A DNA stretch of 7,731 nt from an archaeon (GCA_024276395.1 JAJRXH010000358.1:1-7731); one strand, 5' to 3'; counted from the stretch's first letter, positions 1 through 6,472 are shown. The notes: a model not told the origin generated them from the sequence alone. Made by a program: numbers and translations.

Positions 1-525
1 GGAAAACGAGATTTGCTAGAGGAAATGCCACCTTTTCTGGGAGGAGGCGATATGATTAAGGAAGTGCATCTAGATGATGCAACTTGGAATGATCTTCCCT
101 GGAAATTTGAGGCCGGGACTCCTAATTATGTAGGAGCGGCTGCGTTTGGTGCAGCTATTGATTATTTAAAGGATATTGGCATGGAAAAAGTTCGACAACA
201 TGAAAAACAAATAATTAAGCATACCATTAAACGAAGCTTGGAAGAATTCGGTGATTTAATTCACATATACGGACCCTTAGATCATAAAATTAGAGGCGGT
301 GTGTTTTCCTTTAATCTAGGTGACATTCATGCGCATGACCTTGGAACCATTCTAGATGAGATGGGAATTGCAATTCGCACGGGTCATCATTGTGCTCAGC
401 CTCTTATGACGCATTTAGGTATTCCAGCTGCCAGTCGTGCCAGTTTTTACATTTATAACACGATGAAAGAGGTTGACATCTTTATTGATGGACTGAAGAA
501 AGCAAAAGAGATCTTTGGTCTTTGA
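1..525 (+). CDS. sufS: SufS-type cysteine desulfurase, C-terminal part (5' end outside window)
   Basis: PLP-dependent enzyme that takes sulfur from L-cysteine as a persulfide, releasing alanine, and passes it to the Fe-S scaffold in the cytosol. The frame is open from base 1; 174 residues are visible of about 400-410 usual for the family, so the PLP-binding lysine lies upstream. Visible are the small-domain sequence LGGGDMI, the segment FEAGTPN, and the active-site loop RTGHHCAQPL, whose cysteine (codon at 391-393) matches the catalytic Cys364 of E. coli SufS. An arginine 15 residues later (codon 436-438, in SRASFYIYNT) has the same spacing as the substrate-carboxylate arginine of E. coli SufS. 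The RTGHHC motif marks the SufS group rather than the IscS/NifS group. The next gene is the scaffold, 15 bases downstream, as in bacterial sufS-sufU pairs. Family assignment is firm. Confidence 0.96.
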   Translation, partial: GKRDLLEEMPPFLGGGDMIKEVHLDDATWNDLPWKFEAGTPNYVGAAAFGAAIDYLKDIGMEKVRQHEKQIIKHTIKRSLEEFGDLIHIYGPLDHKIRGGVFSFNLGDIHAHDLGTILDEMGIAIRTGHHCAQPLMTHLGIPAASRASFYIYNTMKEVDIFIDGLKKAKEIFGL

Positions 526-526
526 T

Positions 527-533
527 GGAGGGA
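527..533 (+). promoter_or_regulatory. Shine-Dalgarno site for the scaffold gene
   Basis: GGAGGGA lies 7 bases before the GTG at 541. This spacing supports GTG 541 over the ATG at 550, which would lie 16 bases away. Confidence 0.75.
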
Positions 534-540
534 ATCTAAA

Positions 541-963
541 GTGTCAGATATGTATAGATCGATCATCTTGGAGTTGTACCGAAATCCACTTAACAAAGGG
601 ATCATTTCAGATGCTGATGTGAGTGCTCATGATGCAAACACTTCCTGTGGTGACGAGCTTGACATCTACCTGAAATTTGACGACAATGGGGAGAAATTGG
701 TTGACATTAAATTCGATGGCAAGGGTTGTGCAATCTCTCAAGCTTCGGCATCGTTATTGACCGAAGAGGTAAAAGGCTTATCTCTCGACGAATTGAAATC
801 CTTCGGGAAGGAGGAGGCACTCGAGTTATTGGGGATAGATGTGCAGCCCGTTAGACGTAAGTGCGCATTGTTGGGATACAAAGTCTTCAAGTTGGCTCTT
901 TTTGAATATTTGGCTAAGAAAATGGGTATGACCGTTACTGACGAAGATTTTAGGCAATTATAG
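541..963 (+). CDS. sufU: SufU/IscU-like iron-sulfur cluster scaffold protein
   Basis: Small cytosolic scaffold or sulfur acceptor that works with the cysteine desulfurase encoded just upstream. The 140-residue product has the three family cysteines: Cys36 in SCGD (with Asp38 two residues on, as in IscU and SufU), Cys63 in GKGCAISQASASLL, and Cys108 in RRKCALL. The residue before the third cysteine is lysine, as in SufU, not the histidine of IscU. The gap from second to third cysteine is 45 residues, close to IscU and without the roughly 18-21 residue insertion known in Bacillus subtilis SufU. The protein is therefore SufU-like in its residues and IscU-like in its spacing. The GTG start is chosen from the Shine-Dalgarno site at 527-533. 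The 15-base gap implies co-transcription with sufS. The fold is certain; scaffold versus zinc-dependent sulfur-transfer role is not settled by sequence. Confidence 0.93.
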   Translation: MSDMYRSIILELYRNPLNKGIISDADVSAHDANTSCGDELDIYLKFDDNGEKLVDIKFDGKGCAISQASASLLTEEVKGLSLDELKSFGKEEALELLGIDVQPVRRKCALLGYKVFKLALFEYLAKKMGMTVTDEDFRQL

Positions 964-1012
964 TCAGAAACAAGTACTTAGAAAAGAGAAGGGGCAACTC
1001 AATGCAAATTTT

Positions 1013-1040
1013 AATCATTTTTGATTTTTTTTGACTTTTT
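1013..1040 (+). terminator. T-rich archaeal-type terminator after the Fe-S genes
   Basis: Three T runs (five, eight and five Ts) fall within 28 bases, starting about 50 bases after the scaffold stop codon. Archaeal transcription commonly ends at such tracts without a stem-loop, and I see no strong hairpin just before it. The call rests on composition and position only. Confidence 0.5.
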
Positions 1041-1086
1041 GAATGAAATCGGTCTTTTCTAGATAGTTCACAGTCGATGATAAGTG

Positions 1087-1106
1087 AAAATATATATATT
1101 TTTTAA
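1087..1106 (+). promoter_or_regulatory. Candidate archaeal promoter (TATA box) for the stand-alone RLC7 gene
   Basis: An A run followed by TATATATATT and then Ts and As makes the strongest TATA-like element between the two genes. It lies after the T-rich tract and before the RLC7 gene. Archaeal initiation about 25-30 bases downstream would place the transcript start near 1118-1130, giving a leader of about 125-135 bases. The dinucleotide repeat itself is short and probably has no other meaning. Confidence 0.5.
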
Positions 1107-1197
1107 AAGATTATGATATGATTAGGCACGGGTATAGCATGTCATACAGGCATATCGCGGTCATACTTATTCAAGGGCTGTCAAAAAACAAATGGAT

Positions 1198-1214
1198 GTT
1201 ACCTTTATGGTAAC
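1198..1214 (+). repeat. Perfect inverted repeat in the RLC7 gene leader
   Basis: GTTACC and GGTAAC surround the 5-base loop TTTAT, giving a perfect 6-bp stem. It ends 25 bases before the Shine-Dalgarno site of the RLC7 gene and would lie in the transcribed leader. It could be an RNA hairpin or a DNA operator for a dimeric repressor. A chance origin is not excluded. Confidence 0.4.
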
Positions 1215-1239
1215 TGGTAAGAAAATTTTGTTCATTTTT

Positions 1240-1245
1240 GGGAGG
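1240..1245 (+). promoter_or_regulatory. Shine-Dalgarno site for the RLC7 gene
   Basis: GGGAGG lies 8 bases before the GTG at 1254 and decides this non-ATG start. No in-frame ATG gives a full-length RLC7 domain with a comparable ribosome site. Confidence 0.75.
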
Positions 1246-1253
1246 CTTCCCAC

Positions 1254-1646
1254 GTGAGTAGTAGTAGCCAGACCGATGCTAGGCTAAGTGACCTTCAAGA
1301 ACGAATTAAGGAGTTGCTGCATGTTAATTCATTCATCAAGTTTTTGATGGTTATTGATAATACTGGGATTCCTATCGTGTCCGTATCTAGTAACAACGAT
1401 GGCACTCTTTCGTCGGACCATGAGAAGCGTCTAGCTGGAGCTGTTGCCGCTGCAGTAGCTCTTGCAAATCGTGCTATGAAATCCATTCTGTCTGATGGGG
1501 CAACCTCTTTTGGGATTCGTACCGAGAGTGGAAACGTAGGAGTTGCTTTGTCAGACAATTTTATGGTGCTTTTGGTGACAGATAAAAAGGCCAATGCAAG
1601 AATTCTAGCGCTTCAAGCAGAAAGGGCATTGAAAGTCTATGTTTAG
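1254..1646 (+). CDS. Stand-alone Roadblock/LC7 domain protein
   Basis: A 130-residue protein made almost entirely of one Roadblock/LC7 (MglB-like) domain. After a polar N-terminus come a helix (about 11-23), a strand pair around FLMVIDNTGIPIVSVS (30-45), an alanine-rich helix (about 59-79), a second strand set (about 84-109), and a C-terminal helix (112-128). The D-N-T-G-I-P turn and the pattern of two strands, helix, three strands, helix are typical. Family members form homo- or heterodimers that bind or activate small Ras-like GTPases (MglB with MglA; Ragulator with Rag GTPases) or serve as dynein light chains. No signal peptide or membrane segment is visible, so it is cytosolic. It has its own candidate promoter but precedes a larger protein with two RLC7-like domains, so hetero-pairing is possible. 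The GTPase partner is not in the window. Confidence 0.88.
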   Translation: MSSSSQTDARLSDLQERIKELLHVNSFIKFLMVIDNTGIPIVSVSSNNDGTLSSDHEKRLAGAVAAAVALANRAMKSILSDGATSFGIRTESGNVGVALSDNFMVLLVTDKKANARILALQAERALKVYV

Positions 1647-1791
1647 ATTAACGTGTGGATGAAGGTAGCGCTCAAAGAAGAGAGAAACCCCCTTGATTAT
1701 GTCTAATCCCACGAGGGTTTATGTTTAAATCCTCACAACGCGAGGAGCAATCTCGGTCGCAGCGATGATTCGGTGATGATGCCTAAAAACC
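1647..1791 (+). other. Spacer with inverted repeats and a candidate promoter
   Basis: This 145-base stretch looks richer in G+C than the other spacers. AAACCC (1685-1690) pairs with GGGTTT (1715-1720) across a 24-base gap, and CGAG (1741-1744) pairs with CTCG (1752-1755) across 7 bases. A TATA-like TTTAAAT at 1724-1730 is well placed to start a transcript near 1752-1760 for the 715-residue gene. No tRNA arms or open frame are visible. The first repeat could be the end of the RLC7 transcript, though no T run follows it. Confidence 0.35.
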
Positions 1792-3939
1792 GTGAATCAC
1801 GAGTGTAATGATGTGATTGACAAGACCGAGAAGAGAAAAAAGAGGAACACGCAAGAAAGAAAAATGCCCAAGATAAAGGATAGGGTAATGAAGATGCTCT
1901 CTGAGACAATACTGGATAACCTCGTGTTGAACAATGTAGATGTTAAATTACTTGTAATCGGAGATAATCTAGGCAACTTGGTTCATTCAAAGCTGCAAAA
2001 GGAATTTTCCAATGAAAACCTAGCTTTAATGGTCAATTTTGTGTTGGCATTTCAGGAAATCAGTCAAATTATAGCAAGCATTCTTAATGTTGGGAAGATA
2101 GTCAAGGAATGCGAAATTATAGGAAACGAGAAAGCAGTATGGCTGAAAAACCTGTCACCAAAGTATTTCATTCAAGCCGTGACATCATCACGACAAGAAA
2201 TTAGTGAATTGCGTGATCTTTTCATTGAAACCATTCTCAAGGATGTCTTTTCTCGTTCGGTTAAGACTATAGGATTAGTTTCTTCGGATGGCTTTCCAAT
2301 ATGGTTTGAAGGGAAGCATAACTTGTTACAAGTAGCAAACGTTGCTTCTAATGTCTTATCAATGGCTGAAAGACTAAACATCGAATTAAAGTTAGGAAAC
2401 ATTGATTCTGTTGAGATAAGTGCTAATGACAATGAGATGACGGTAGAAATCGTCTTCAATGAAGCGCAGGATTTGCTATTGACATTAATTGGTGTATCTT
2501 GCCAAGAAGCAGATATGAAAGTCGCTCGAGAGTTGTTTCGGGGTACCACGAGACAAGAATTTACTACCTTGTTGGTGCCTTCTAATTGGGTCGAAGAACG
2601 AGAGGAAATCATTAAACAAATTTTAGAAGAAACTCAAGATGTCACCTATTCTGGTGATGAAAGAGAAGAATTACTTGCACTGAGAAGTTTTAATGAAGAA
2701 ACGATTAATCAACTGGAAATCCTTCTCAAAGAATTGTATCGGCGATACCGTTGTCGTGAGGTATCCATTCCTTATTTAAGAAAAAGGATGAGATTACCGC
2801 CTGCAGTAATTAATCTTACATTGCAAAGTTTGATGCTTGAAGGAAGACTGGGAAACAGTCAAATAATCCTTGACCCAGAATCAAAGGTTCCTTTTTTGAG
2901 ACTGGATTTGTCGGTAATGGGTAGGCGAGAAGATCCTAAGTTAATTCAAGAAATAAAATATCATAAGCAACAGATTCTTGATCAGGTAATTGAGAGACAT
3001 CTGGCAAAATTTGAGCATCTTTGGAGAGAATCTGTAAAGAAAAAAGAAAGGAAAACGTTTCACCCAGAAACACGTTTTTCAGAAATCCAAGCATTGATGG
3101 AATTGGTAGATACATCGGAAATAAAATTTTTAGCTAGTACATTGAGAAAAGAGTGGAAAAAATGGCTAGAATTGACAAAAACGCTTTCATTACTAATTCG
3201 TCAGGTGGAGAAACGTTCTATCAGCCTTGATTCAACTGATGATGTTATTTTTTCTGAATTGGAGAGACGCCAGCAGGTTTTGAGAAAACGGATTCGGGAT
3301 CAGTTGATTCTCATCAAATCATATCAAGTGAATTTTGAGCGCACGCTGAGACAAATTTTGGCATTGATGGAAAGGATTTTTCCTCCGGTTACGGCAAGAT
3401 TTTATCTTGTTAAAAAGAAAAAAAGAAAATCTACAACTTTAACTTTGAAATATGAAGTATTCTTGCGCTGTGAATCATGGAAAAATGCAGTAAATTGTCC
3501 AAATTCGATAAAAATAAAAAATGACTCAACAAGTTGGCTCAAGTTATTCTTCATTCAGCAATTGGCTTGTTTATTGGCTGGAAAAGAGCCTTATTCCTTG
3601 AAAGAAGATTCGTCAATTAAAATAAAGAAATATGGTAGTGCGGAGCTCAAGAAGATCCAAGAGGATCATGAATTGGTACGGGAATATTTTGACCATTTCC
3701 TTCGAGATGAAGCTGATGATTCCATATTAGACGAAACGGCATTAGCAGCCTATGAATCTTTTGAGACGTTATTCCTTAGTAAGCATGAGATGCAAAAATT
3801 ATATCATTTTTTGCAAGAATTAGGCTATTATGATAAATTTGGACGTTGTACTCATTGCCATGGATGGTATTGCCTTGATGGGCATCATTATGATATAGAG
3901 AAAAGGAGATGTCAGTTCTGCGACTCTGATTCTAAGTGA
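1792..3939 (+). CDS. Large protein with two RLC7-like domains, winged helix, helical middle and zinc ribbon
   Basis: I do not recognise this 715-residue protein as a named family. Two Roadblock/LC7-like units come first: about 43-150 (around VKLLVIGDNLGNLVHSKL) and 155-255 (around VKTIGLVSSDGFPIW). The second aligns well by eye with the stand-alone RLC7 protein upstream; the first is more divergent. Residues about 305-375 look like a winged helix (VSIPYLRKRM, then LQSLMLEGRL). Residues about 380-540 are highly charged and helical, probably partly coiled coil; a lysine-rich patch near 542-549 begins a mixed region. The C-terminus is a zinc ribbon: Cys686-x2-Cys689 and Cys707-x2-Cys710, with Cys694, His698 and His699 between. 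No membrane segment is seen. RLC7 domains suggest small-GTPase scaffolding; DNA or protein binding by the winged helix is inference. GTG 1792 has a weak ribosome site (GGTGATG at 1772-1778); ATG 1864, which drops 24 lysine- and arginine-rich residues, is an alternative start. Confidence 0.85.
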   Translation: MNHECNDVIDKTEKRKKRNTQERKMPKIKDRVMKMLSETILDNLVLNNVDVKLLVIGDNLGNLVHSKLQKEFSNENLALMVNFVLAFQEISQIIASILNVGKIVKECEIIGNEKAVWLKNLSPKYFIQAVTSSRQEISELRDLFIETILKDVFSRSVKTIGLVSSDGFPIWFEGKHNLLQVANVASNVLSMAERLNIELKLGNIDSVEISANDNEMTVEIVFNEAQDLLLTLIGVSCQEADMKVARELFRGTTRQEFTTLLVPSNWVEEREEIIKQILEETQDVTYSGDEREELLALRSFNEETINQLEILLKELYRRYRCREVSIPYLRKRMRLPPAVINLTLQSLMLEGRLGNSQIILDPESKVPFLRLDLSVMGRREDPKLIQEIKYHKQQILDQVIERHLAKFEHLWRESVKKKERKTFHPETRFSEIQALMELVDTSEIKFLASTLRKEWKKWLELTKTLSLLIRQVEKRSISLDSTDDVIFSELERRQQVLRKRIRDQLILIKSYQVNFERTLRQILALMERIFPPVTARFYLVKKKKRKSTTLTLKYEVFLRCESWKNAVNCPNSIKIKNDSTSWLKLFFIQQLACLLAGKEPYSLKEDSSIKIKKYGSAELKKIQEDHELVREYFDHFLRDEADDSILDETALAAYESFETLFLSKHEMQKLYHFLQELGYYDKFGRCTHCHGWYCLDGHHYDIEKRRCQFCDSDSK

Positions 3940-3954
3940 ATTAATGACGGTAAT

Positions 3955-4485
3955 TTGAGTGATTTAGCAATGTTTGATGATTACTTTCAAATTCCTTGGA
4001 AGAAAAGGTACATTTTGGATCCGTCGTCTAGGCCCAAAGTTGACTGCATACTTTGTGCAATAGTAGAAAAAAGTCCAGAAGTAATTAATTATGAAATATG
4101 GAGAAATGATAAGTTTATTGTCACGCTTAATCTCTATCCTTATATGGTAGGACATTCAATGGTCTTTCCAACTCGTCATCGTACTGAATACGGTGATTTA
4201 GATGATACGGAGATTCTAATGCTAGGAAAAATTACGAAGGCCTATATGAAAATGTGTTGTGCTGTATATAACGTGAAAGACTTTAATGTTGGGTTTAATC
4301 AAGGAAGAAACGCAGGTGGCTCGATTGACCATTTTCATCAGCACGTTGTTCCGCGCTTTCCTAGAGAATTAAATTTCATTGATGTGATTGGAAAAACACG
4401 CGTGTTATTAGAATCCCTAGAAGAAACTCAGAAAAAACTTTCAAGCGTAAGTTTTTACATAGAAAGAGAGTTGTATGGGATTTAA
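3955..4485 (+). CDS. HIT-family nucleotide hydrolase/transferase, archaeal PWRxxYI type
   Basis: A histidine-triad protein of 176 residues. The active-site motif HFHQHVV (His126, His128, His130) has the H-x-H-x-H-x-x pattern; His128 should be the nucleophile that forms the nucleotidyl intermediate. Upstream are the PGH-like turn MVGHSMVFPTRH and a CxxC pair (Cys31, Cys34), probably zinc-binding as in many HIT proteins. The N-terminal IPWKKRYI matches the PWRxxYI element of a subgroup common in archaea and actinobacteria, often called Ap4A hydrolase or phosphorylase-like. Likely substrates are dinucleoside polyphosphates or AMP conjugates; the exact one is not readable. It begins 15 bases after the 715-residue gene, so co-transcription is likely. 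The TTG at 3955 has only a weak ribosome site (GACGG); ATG 3970 is the alternative start and loses five residues. Confidence 0.92.
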   Translation: MSDLAMFDDYFQIPWKKRYILDPSSRPKVDCILCAIVEKSPEVINYEIWRNDKFIVTLNLYPYMVGHSMVFPTRHRTEYGDLDDTEILMLGKITKAYMKMCCAVYNVKDFNVGFNQGRNAGGSIDHFHQHVVPRFPRELNFIDVIGKTRVLLESLEETQKKLSSVSFYIERELYGI

Positions 4486-4568
4486 ATCATTTATGATCTC
4501 ATTTTTCTAAATTTAGTTATGAAGGAAGATGTAAGGATATATCGATAGTATCAGACAAGGATGGACGA
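4486..4568 (+). other. Short AT-rich spacer before the membrane protein gene
   Basis: The spacer has a small T run (4502-4506), a TATA-like ATATAT at 4537-4542, and AAGG at 4557-4560, which lies 8 bases before the ATG at 4569. The ATATAT is 27-32 bases before that ATG, so it could drive a nearly leaderless transcript of the membrane gene. The gap is also short enough for simple read-through from the HIT gene. Both readings are weak. Confidence 0.25.
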
Positions 4569-5492
4569 ATGCATATGGCATTTCAACAAGGGTTGCTTTC
4601 GCAATTCTTTTTTCTGATTTTATTCTTTCTGAGTTTTAGATTCTCTGTTTCATTGTTTCGGGTGCTGCAGAAATTAAGATACATTGATAGGTTAAAATAT
4701 GAAATCTTAACGAATGAGAATGCTTTATATCGGGATTTTTTTGGAAATAGAGAAGAAATTTCTAACATATTCCGATTACTTGAGCATCTCGATCATAAAA
4801 AAAGATACAAGTTGTCAAGAATTCTTGAAAAAGAACAAAAAACCATCAAGTATTTTGGCACTCCGTTATTTGAATCCAATCTCTTAAAAGAAGAATCAAT
4901 CCAGTCTTATTCTTTTTCTGCGCGGCATGATGTGTCATCACCATCAACTCATACTCGAAAGCTGCGAACAATAGCGCTATTTCTTTTGTATCAACCCTAC
5001 GTGATAATATTGGCAGCTTTTGTCATCGTAGTTACAATACTAGCAATTTCGTATCAGGTTGGGATCACGTTAATAGATGTATTTATCGCTATTATTTCCG
5101 TATTTTTAATGACAGAGGACAAAATAGATGACATTAAGTTTATGTGTTCCCTTTTTCTAGATGATGCTTCATCAGATTCATTAATTTCTAGTATTGATTG
5201 GCGTACATTTAGTGTGACCTCACTCAAAAATTATGTACGGCAAAGACTAGGCTTGATGTTGATAGTTAATTCGTTTTTAGCACTGATGGTCGTCAATTAT
5301 AATTGGACTCTTAATCTTACTGTTCAATTAGTCACAGTTCTCCTAGGTTATGTGTTTTTCGTTCTTATTTTTCCCTTAACGATAATTAATCCGTTATTCA
5401 TTTTTGTCTTCATTTTTGTTATTTTTGTGAGTTTAATCATCTTAAAAAGGATTCTTAATAATTTTTATTCTTCATCACGCTCGGAGGAATGA
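4569..5492 (+). CDS. Six-segment integral membrane protein of unknown function
   Basis: I do not recognise this 307-residue protein. Hydrophobic segments are visible at about 8-30, 144-162, 164-181, 228-245, 249-268 and 270-292. Between the first and second lies a soluble, charged region (about 35-135) with likely helices (FGNREEISNIFRLLEHLDHK) and a serine- and threonine-rich linker before TM2. A second soluble loop (about 182-226) contains acidic residues and SIDWRTF. The last 15 residues are polar and basic-to-acidic. The first segment is followed by basic residues (RVLQKLRYIDRLK), suggesting that the 35-135 domain is cytoplasmic; it may be an anchor rather than a cleaved signal. AAGG at 4557-4560 supports the start; the ATG at 4575 is an alternative. 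Its stop overlaps the ATG of the lipid phosphatase gene, which suggests translational coupling and a shared envelope-lipid or membrane role. No catalytic motif is visible. Confidence 0.8.
   Translation: MHMAFQQGLLSQFFFLILFFLSFRFSVSLFRVLQKLRYIDRLKYEILTNENALYRDFFGNREEISNIFRLLEHLDHKKRYKLSRILEKEQKTIKYFGTPLFESNLLKEESIQSYSFSARHDVSSPSTHTRKLRTIALFLLYQPYVIILAAFVIVVTILAISYQVGITLIDVFIAIISVFLMTEDKIDDIKFMCSLFLDDASSDSLISSIDWRTFSVTSLKNYVRQRLGLMLIVNSFLALMVVNYNWTLNLTVQLVTVLLGYVFFVLIFPLTIINPLFIFVFIFVIFVSLIILKRILNNFYSSSRSEE
5483..5488 (+). promoter_or_regulatory. Shine-Dalgarno site that bears on the uppP start
   Basis: GGAGGA sits directly before the ATG at 5489, too close for normal use. It is 6 bases before the in-frame TTG at 5495, a usual distance. 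This favours TTG 5495 as the real start of the phosphatase, giving 325 residues beginning M-V-S-L-I-E. Confidence 0.6.
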
Positions 5493-6472
5493 AGTTGGTT
5501 AGCTTGATAGAATTGCTTTTGTTAGGTGTCATCCAGGGAGTCGTGGAATGGTTACCTATATCATCAGAAGGACAAGTGGTATTAGTGGTACTTCAGTTTT
5601 TGGAGTTGAGAGTAGAAGAAGCGATTTCGATTGCATTGTTTCTTCATCTTGGAACAATGCTCGTAGTGTTTTTCATATATAAGAGCGATTTCATGTTGAT
5701 TTTTCAATATTTAATAAGATTTTTCAAGGAAAAAATCCTTGTAGAAGGAAAAAATGGGTATATGGATCTTAATTTGGGAACGGAAAAGATAGACGAAGTA
5801 CGTTCTTTAATAAAGTTCTTTTTTTGGGGAGTATTGGGAACAGCCGTCACTGGAATTCCAATTCTATTAGTGATTAGCGATTTTTGGACTCGAATAGTTG
5901 ATGATTATCAGATTGATCTAGGTAGTGCATCGACAATCCTCATTGGATTTCTTTTGATCATTACTGGATTTGTTCTGTCAAGGCAGCGGGCATTTGAATA
6001 TGTTGAAGAAACTGCAGATTCGAGTGATTCCGAATCATTGAGATCTCTTGATGAATTGACTTGGTTAGAGTCTTTTGTCGTCGGAATGTGTCAGGGTTTT
6101 GCTATTCTGCCTGGTATCTCAAGAAGTGGAATGACCATTACAGCCTTGTTGCTTCTAAAGGTGAAACGAACGGATAGTTTGAGGGGGAGTTTTTTGCTTT
6201 TAGTTCCGGCTTCCCTTGGAGCCGTGATATTGGAACTTGCTCGTGGACGGATTGTTTTTGATCTTTCGTCCTTAGTGTTTCGTGTTGGTTCGAGTGTTTC
6301 ATTGGGAATGGGCAATGTGGTAATACTCCTGGGAATTACGTTTCTCGTCGGGTATATGACTATTAAGTACTTTCTGCAGGCACTTGCTAGTAATAAAGTG
6401 AAATTTGATCATTTTTGTTATGTTTTAGGTATTATTGCAATTTTTGCGGGGATGTTAGGTCTTATTTTGTGA
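5489..6472 (+). CDS. uppP: UppP/BacA-type polyprenyl-diphosphate phosphatase, archaeal variant
   Basis: A multi-pass membrane protein of the UppP/BacA family, which removes a phosphate from polyprenyl diphosphate to recycle the lipid carrier for surface glycan assembly; in archaea the carrier is probably dolichol-type. Motif 1 is QGVVEWLPISSEGQ (residues 16-29), with Glu20 matching E. coli Glu21. Motif 2 is LPGISRSGMT (207-216), with Ser211 and Arg212 matching E. coli Ser173 and Arg174. The position of E. coli His30 holds Gln29, and Gln16 replaces Glu17. The protein is longer than the usual 265-275 residues because of two polar loops, about 80-108 and 166-190, the latter rich in serine and acidic residues. 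The ATG overlaps the previous gene's stop by four bases; the ribosome site at 5483-5488 fits TTG 5495 better. The family call is firm; activity and carrier are inferred. Confidence 0.9.
   Translation: MKLVSLIELLLLGVIQGVVEWLPISSEGQVVLVVLQFLELRVEEAISIALFLHLGTMLVVFFIYKSDFMLIFQYLIRFFKEKILVEGKNGYMDLNLGTEKIDEVRSLIKFFFWGVLGTAVTGIPILLVISDFWTRIVDDYQIDLGSASTILIGFLLIITGFVLSRQRAFEYVEETADSSDSESLRSLDELTWLESFVVGMCQGFAILPGISRSGMTITALLLLKVKRTDSLRGSFLLLVPASLGAVILELARGRIVFDLSSLVFRVGSSVSLGMGNVVILLGITFLVGYMTIKYFLQALASNKVKFDHFCYVLGIIAIFAGMLGLIL

Noticed and set aside
1091..1100. TA dinucleotide run as a microsatellite
   Set aside because: Under five units and better explained as a TATA box.
1295..1594. Minus-strand open frame of 99 codons
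   Set aside because: It lies wholly within the RLC7 gene, its product shows no family motif, and it has no ribosome site. It is a shadow frame.
1685..1720. AAACCC/GGGTTT as an intrinsic terminator
   Set aside because: The loop is 24 bases and no T run follows, so it is reported only as an inverted repeat in the spacer.
1773..1779. GTGATGA, matching a box C of C/D guide RNAs
   Set aside because: No CTGA box D occurs at a usual distance downstream and no C'/D' pair is seen.
2172..2612. Minus-strand open frame of 146 codons
   Set aside because: It is opposite the well-supported RLC7 domains of the 715-residue gene and its serine-rich translation has no recognisable domain.
2642..2657. TCACC/GGTGA inverted repeat
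   Set aside because: It lies inside the 715-residue coding region with normal codons; such 5-bp stems are expected by chance.
4519..4548. Nine-codon ATG frame before the membrane protein gene
   Set aside because: It is too short and has no supporting ribosome site; any leader-peptide role would be guesswork.
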